Part shown: one piece after another, positions 60,564-64,000 of the stretch | Numbering within the stretch: position 1 is the first letter of the stretch | Layout of the letters: each line of letters starts with the position of its first letter | Program-made: the position numbers and the translations under genes | Assembly (NCBI RefSeq): GCF_007744675.1 | Contig: NZ_CP036269.1 | Location: 2,831,546-2,895,545 of the forward strand | DNA length: 64,000 bases | Direction of reading: 5' to 3' | DNA from: Gimesia alba | GTDB lineage: Bacteria > Planctomycetota > Planctomycetia > Planctomycetales > Planctomycetaceae | The notes under the pieces: model-generated | What the model was told of the DNA's origin: nothing | What the model saw: only the letters and a program-made list of their open reading frames with translations | The model's database searches: none

Positions 60564-61640
60564 ATGACTCAACGTGCCTGCTGTCCTTATTGCGGAGAAC
60601 GTGTCTCCGACAAAGCGGTGCGGTTGTGGGATGGCAGGCGGTATTGCCGGAGTTGCATTAAGAGTGTGTCGCCGGAGCTTTACGAGTTCGCACGGAATGG
60701 CGGGCAGTTGGTGGATGTCGTGAAGGCGTCTGATGTTCGCTCGCTGCTGTATTTGATCAATTTTGGAAAACTGCTTCTGGTGTTTACCTTTCTGTTTTGT
60801 TTCCTGTTTTGGGGGCTACTCACTCTCATTGGAGTTGGGAAAGAAGAAGATCCAATATCTCCTTGGACGCTGTTTGCTTTTTTTGGCGGCGGAGGCCTGA
60901 TTCTGGTTCTGCTGAAGTCGTTGATTTTGAAGATCATCAAGCATTTTCATCTTCCCCGAATTCTGAAATTCAAAAAGGGAGAGCTCATCGTCCGATATGG
61001 CAAAAAACAGAAGCGTTTTCCGCTTGAGAAATGCAAATGGTATGTGGGCACTACTACCCTCTGTGATCTGATTTGTCTGTATACAGGACTGCGGCAGGGA
61101 ATTGTTTTTCAAACTCCCGACGGCTTTTTTTCGTGTGGGCATTCTCCTGAAACGCTGAAACACTGGTATGCTTTTCTCAGACTGATGCGTATGCCCCGCC
61201 TGCCTGTACCTCGTTCGGTTTTTTATATTCCGTATGGTAGCCTGGGAATGGTTGTGGGAACTCTCGTGGGGTTTGGACTCGGTCACATTGTGGCGATGAT
61301 GACGGGGCAGGAACGCTGGATTCCCGGATGCCTGCTTTTGGGTGCGTTTGAGGGAGGGCTGATCGCGTCCATGTATGTTTATTATAGTCACTATGCCTGC
61401 CAGAATGCGTATCAACGATTTCAGCCTGCGATCTGGGGACTGCTTTTTTTCATAATGGGGGCCACGACAGGATTCATCGGGGGAAATCCCGCCGCTTTGT
61501 TCACGGGCAGTCTGAATGGGATGATCGGTGCCGTCGTAGCCTGGTATCTCCTCGCACAGAGATCAGAACTGAGTAGTGAGGAAAAAGAAAAGGAACTCCG
61601 TCAAGGCGAACTGAAAGAAGTGCTCGGACATGAACACTAA
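60564..61640 (+). CDS. Membrane protein with N-terminal zinc ribbon
   Basis: 358 residues from ATG 60564 with GGGAGGTG upstream. An N-terminal Cys cluster of LIM/zinc-ribbon type (CCPYCGERVSDKAV ... RRYCRSCIKSV) precedes two membrane segments, a soluble beta-rich middle (ILKFKKGELIVRYGKKQKRF; GIVFQTPDGFFSCG) and three or four further membrane segments with many Gly residues (SLGMVVGTLVGFGLGHIVAM; FFIMGATTGFIGGNPAALF). The next gene starts inside its end. Function unknown. Confidence 0.65.
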   Translation: MTQRACCPYCGERVSDKAVRLWDGRRYCRSCIKSVSPELYEFARNGGQLVDVVKASDVRSLLYLINFGKLLLVFTFLFCFLFWGLLTLIGVGKEEDPISPWTLFAFFGGGGLILVLLKSLILKIIKHFHLPRILKFKKGELIVRYGKKQKRFPLEKCKWYVGTTTLCDLICLYTGLRQGIVFQTPDGFFSCGHSPETLKHWYAFLRLMRMPRLPVPRSVFYIPYGSLGMVVGTLVGFGLGHIVAMMTGQERWIPGCLLLGAFEGGLIASMYVYYSHYACQNAYQRFQPAIWGLLFFIMGATTGFIGGNPAALFTGSLNGMIGAVVAWYLLAQRSELSSEEKEKELRQGELKEVLGHEH

Positions 61641-62259
61641 AGAGCGAGTTTATCTGACTTTATTTACGGTTTCTGTGATCGTTTATTTTCCGTTTGCCCA
61701 CTGGATTTCGACGACCCCTGTGGGGACGGAATTATTTCTCTTGGGTGTGATTTATTATGGTTTTGCAGGACTGGCGGCTGTTGTGGCGATACCGGGATCA
61801 CTGGTGGCGCTCTGCTTTCAGAAGACACGACGTGATGCTTTGCTGGTGTTGGTTCTGTCGCTGGTTTATCTGCCTCTGGCATTCTCCGGAATCGCTATGG
61901 GGATGCATGTTCGAATGGCGCGCATGACTGATTTCGCGGAACGAAGCCAGCCTTTAATTGACGCGATCAATCAATACAGCGACGATCACGGCGGACCACC
62001 TGAGACGTTGGAGCAACTGGTACCAGATTACCTGCCGGCTGTGCCGGGGACAGGCATGATGGCCTATTCTGAGTATAAATACTATGCAGGCGCGGAAGCC
62101 CGCGAACGATATCAGGAGAATCCGTGGGTTCTGGTAGTAGACACGTCCTGGGGAATGAACTTTGATCAGATGTTGTATTTCCCAAAACAGAATTATCCCA
62201 AACAGGGTTATGGCGGAAATCTGGAACGACTGGGCGAATGGGCTTACAATCATGAGTGA
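61630..62259 (+). CDS. Membrane protein with pseudopilin-like C-terminal domain
   Basis: 209 residues. It overlaps the preceding gene by 11 bp. Three to four membrane segments fill the first about 95 residues; then comes LIDAINQYSDDHGGPPETLEQLVPDYLPAV, the segment typical of type II pseudopilin/GspG-like C-terminal regions in planctomycetes. There is no N-terminal methylation signal, so it is not a true pilin. Function unknown. Confidence 0.6.
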   Translation: MNTKERVYLTLFTVSVIVYFPFAHWISTTPVGTELFLLGVIYYGFAGLAAVVAIPGSLVALCFQKTRRDALLVLVLSLVYLPLAFSGIAMGMHVRMARMTDFAERSQPLIDAINQYSDDHGGPPETLEQLVPDYLPAVPGTGMMAYSEYKYYAGAEARERYQENPWVLVVDTSWGMNFDQMLYFPKQNYPKQGYGGNLERLGEWAYNHE

Positions 62260-62329
62260 TGCACAATGCATGTGAATTTGCTAAAGTAGAACACAACGAT
62301 TTCGTGAGACTTTGGCTTCTGGAGGCATT

Positions 62330-62929
62330 GTGGGTACGGATATTACGGCGTTTGTTGAAAAAAGATTTTGTGATGAGTCGTCTGGCTTTTCCGGCAGACC
62401 GGAAGAGCCTCCCTGGATATTGGGAAGGTTCTGGATGGGGCGGGATTATGATCTGTTCGACGCACTGGCGAACGGAAGGAGTGATCGGTTGGACCCCGAA
62501 GAGGTCGATCGTCATGCCTTGATCCCTCCCCGCGGCATCCCGAGGGATCTCAGTTATGAAGTGGCGCTCGAATATTATGACCTGATTATTGATCCTGCTG
62601 GCATTGACCCACGAGTTCCCGTTGGTTATCAGACCATCTCGAAATCAGAAGCGAAGCAGCGGGTCGAAGCGGGACTGGCCCATTATGGGAAAGTTGCTGC
62701 GTTCTGGCCGTACTCTGAGAAAAAACCCCTGTGGAACGTGGTTTCAAAGCCGTACTTACATAACGTGGGGTGGTTGACGTTGGAAGAGATCAATCAAGCC
62801 CTGGACCATTTCAAGATGCCTTTGGATGACGTGGATATCGAATTTCTGGCCTTGATGCACGCCATGGAAGTATTTGATCAGGAGTCAAGTCCGATGGAAG
62901 TGCGTTTGACTTTCTGGTTCGAGTCTTGA
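62330..62929 (+). CDS. Cytoplasmic hypothetical protein (MGTDI-type)
   Basis: 199 residues from GTG 62330, preceded by GGAGG. The N-terminus MGTDITAFVEKRF resembles a conserved family of unknown function that starts with MG(T/A)DIxxFVE. The middle is rich in Trp, Tyr and Pro (RFWMGRDYDLFDALANG; PPRGIPRDLSYE), and the C-terminus is acidic and helical. No membrane segment. Its stop overlaps the next open frame. Confidence 0.6.
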   Translation: MGTDITAFVEKRFCDESSGFSGRPEEPPWILGRFWMGRDYDLFDALANGRSDRLDPEEVDRHALIPPRGIPRDLSYEVALEYYDLIIDPAGIDPRVPVGYQTISKSEAKQRVEAGLAHYGKVAAFWPYSEKKPLWNVVSKPYLHNVGWLTLEEINQALDHFKMPLDDVDIEFLALMHAMEVFDQESSPMEVRLTFWFES

Positions 62930-62943
62930 AAACGAGAGTGAGC

Positions 62944-63450
62944 ATGACTCCCGAAAAACTGGTTCAAACGACCGGACTTTTCTATCAAAGTCTGATTCAC
63001 CCTGCCCCCGATGATCCGGAGTTTCGGGCTGGTCTGGATCGGTTCTGTCAGTTGCGTGATAACCTGGATCGAGGTCTGGCGCTGCAGCTGATTCAGGAAG
63101 TGAACTGGCGGGATCGCCTGCTGGGCTTTGCTGTGGCGGCGTTGCTTCAGGACTGGTCACTCTCATCCGCGATTCTGGAGACATTGCAGCGACCCACAGG
63201 CATGGCTATTGTGCCCGCGGGAGCCTGGTTAATAATCCAGCGTCGACGCGCTTCGAAAGCGTCACCTGAACTCGATCTGTCTGGGTTTGATCTCACTCAG
63301 TTTGATGGCGAAGTGGGTTGGGTTCTTTCTCGGCTGCAGGAGGAGCGAGAGGGTGGATTCTCTGTTTCTCCAGAGGAGACGGGGCCGAATTACGGTCAGT
63401 CGCTTCAAGATCAACTGGGGCTCTATGAGTTTCTATGCGCATTTGCCTGA
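62944..63450 (+). CDS. Hypothetical protein
   Basis: 168 residues from ATG 62944 (a TTG at 62926 overlaps the previous stop). Helical and leucine-rich (GLDRFCQLRDNLDRGLALQL; RDRLLGFAVAALLQDWSLSS), with an arginine patch (IQRRRASKAS) and an acidic end. No domain recognised. It sits between the MGTDI-type gene and the glyoxalase gene, all on one strand. Confidence 0.55.
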   Translation: MTPEKLVQTTGLFYQSLIHPAPDDPEFRAGLDRFCQLRDNLDRGLALQLIQEVNWRDRLLGFAVAALLQDWSLSSAILETLQRPTGMAIVPAGAWLIIQRRRASKASPELDLSGFDLTQFDGEVGWVLSRLQEEREGGFSVSPEETGPNYGQSLQDQLGLYEFLCAFA

Positions 63451-63528
63451 TTCGTGGCGAACGTTCGTCGGGCTGTTGTGTCTTGACTGGTGTCAATCAC
63501 TGTCTGTTTCCCTGATGCGAGAGAACTT

Positions 63529-63867
63529 ATGGCTGCTCAATTGAATCTGCTGGTGCTGCGCTGTCGGGATCTTGCTGCCTGTAAAACGTTTTATGAGCAT
63601 CTCGGTTTTTCCTTCCAGAGAGAACAACATGGAACTGGGCCGATTCATTATGCAGCGCAGTTGGAAGGGCTGGTGTTTGAACTGTATCCGCTGAGCGAGG
63701 GAGCCGAATTAGAGCTGACGCGGTTGGGATTTCGCCTGTCGGTGGAAGGTGACTTGAGAGAGATCCTGGATCGAGCTGGAATTGCCGTTTTGAATGTGCT
63801 CCCACACGCGGAGTATCCTGTGTATGTCGTTCAAGATCCGGAGGGGAGGAAAGTGGTGCTCTCCTAA
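63529..63867 (+). CDS. Glyoxalase/VOC-superfamily protein
   Basis: 112 residues from ATG 63529 (MAAQLNLLVLRCRDLAACKT). The betaalphabetabetabeta VOC pattern is visible: LLVLRCRDLAACKTFYEHLGFSF, GLVFELYPLSE, and the closing VYVVQDPEGRKVVLS. Members include glyoxalase, antibiotic-resistance proteins and dioxygenases; the metal ligands are not all obvious (Glu in FELYP is one candidate). It is likely cytoplasmic, with unknown substrate. Confidence 0.8.
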   Translation: MAAQLNLLVLRCRDLAACKTFYEHLGFSFQREQHGTGPIHYAAQLEGLVFELYPLSEGAELELTRLGFRLSVEGDLREILDRAGIAVLNVLPHAEYPVYVVQDPEGRKVVLS

Positions 63868-63888
63868 TCGGGATAAATCAGAATCGGG

Positions 63889-63920
63889 AGAAACCGGGGC
63901 TAACGCCCTGCGGCTAATTG
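63889..63920. repeat. Partial copy of the MITE-like repeat
   Basis: AAACCGGGGCTAACGCCCTG followed by CGGCTAAT matches the left part of the repeats at 18732-18880 and 23087-23231. The right half is not evident. Confidence 0.6.
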
Positions 63921-64000
63921 GGGTGTTCTGAATGATGGAACTGACTGGTTAATACCGAGTGAGTAAAAAAAGATGACGAGCCTGTATGAAATTCGAGCCG

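Overview
The window looks like chromosomal DNA of a marine-type planctomycete, probably close to Gimesia (family Planctomycetaceae). This is inferred from gene content: a planctomycete cytochrome-c-domain protein (4016-5911), a DUF1501 protein (37157-38596), PQQ-propeller and FG-GAP/VCBS secreted proteins, two eukaryotic-type Ser/Thr kinases with unusual C-terminal tails, and many small hypothetical membrane proteins. GC content looks balanced. No rRNA, tRNA or CRISPR array was seen.

The main discovery is at 9257-17995: an apparently complete filamentous-phage (inovirus-type) prophage. It has a small OB-like protein in the position of the ssDNA-binding protein, an HUH rolling-circle replication initiator, a run of tiny membrane proteins, a pVIII-like major coat protein (signal peptide plus a mature part of about 53 residues), a terminator-like hairpin, a pIII-like cysteine-repeat adsorption protein, a pVI-like protein, a Zot/pI-like assembly ATPase and a lipoprotein secretin (pIV). 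The gene order matches classical filamentous phages. The element encodes no integrase. It is bounded by two 28-bp direct repeats that resemble the XerC/XerD dif site, so it appears to be an integrative element that exploits host Xer recombination. If so, this locus is also at or near the chromosomal replication terminus.

Left of the prophage (1-9082) are a tandem pair of Fur-type regulators (one truncated to its DNA-binding half), a FlgM-like protein, L-threonine aldolase, LarE, a cytochrome-domain protein, thiO-dtd and a CvpA-like membrane protein. Right of it (18-31 kb) are accA, a Ser/Thr kinase with a Pro/Gln-rich tail, an RND-type membrane fusion protein, a papain-like hydrolase, two RNA-type methyltransferases, a response regulator, a glutaredoxin-like protein and a large transmembrane kinase with a beta-helix C-terminus.

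From 31 to 53 kb the gaps between genes carry many dispersed palindromes: two REP-like families and a MITE-like element of about 138 bp. A REP-associated tyrosine transposase (RAYT, 47981-48565) is bracketed by REP palindromes. The same part holds a nucleoside/ribose operon (LacI regulator, exported nucleoside hydrolase, ribokinase, ribose ABC transporter; 40874-47481) with a perfect palindrome as likely operator, plus a PARG-like macrodomain protein.

The right end (53-64 kb) has an isochorismatase-like hydrolase, a CubicO-type serine hydrolase, a methyltransferase, an ArsR/AHSA1/DinB gene set with a perfect palindromic operator, and a same-strand run of small membrane or zinc-ribbon proteins of unknown function ending in a glyoxalase-fold protein.
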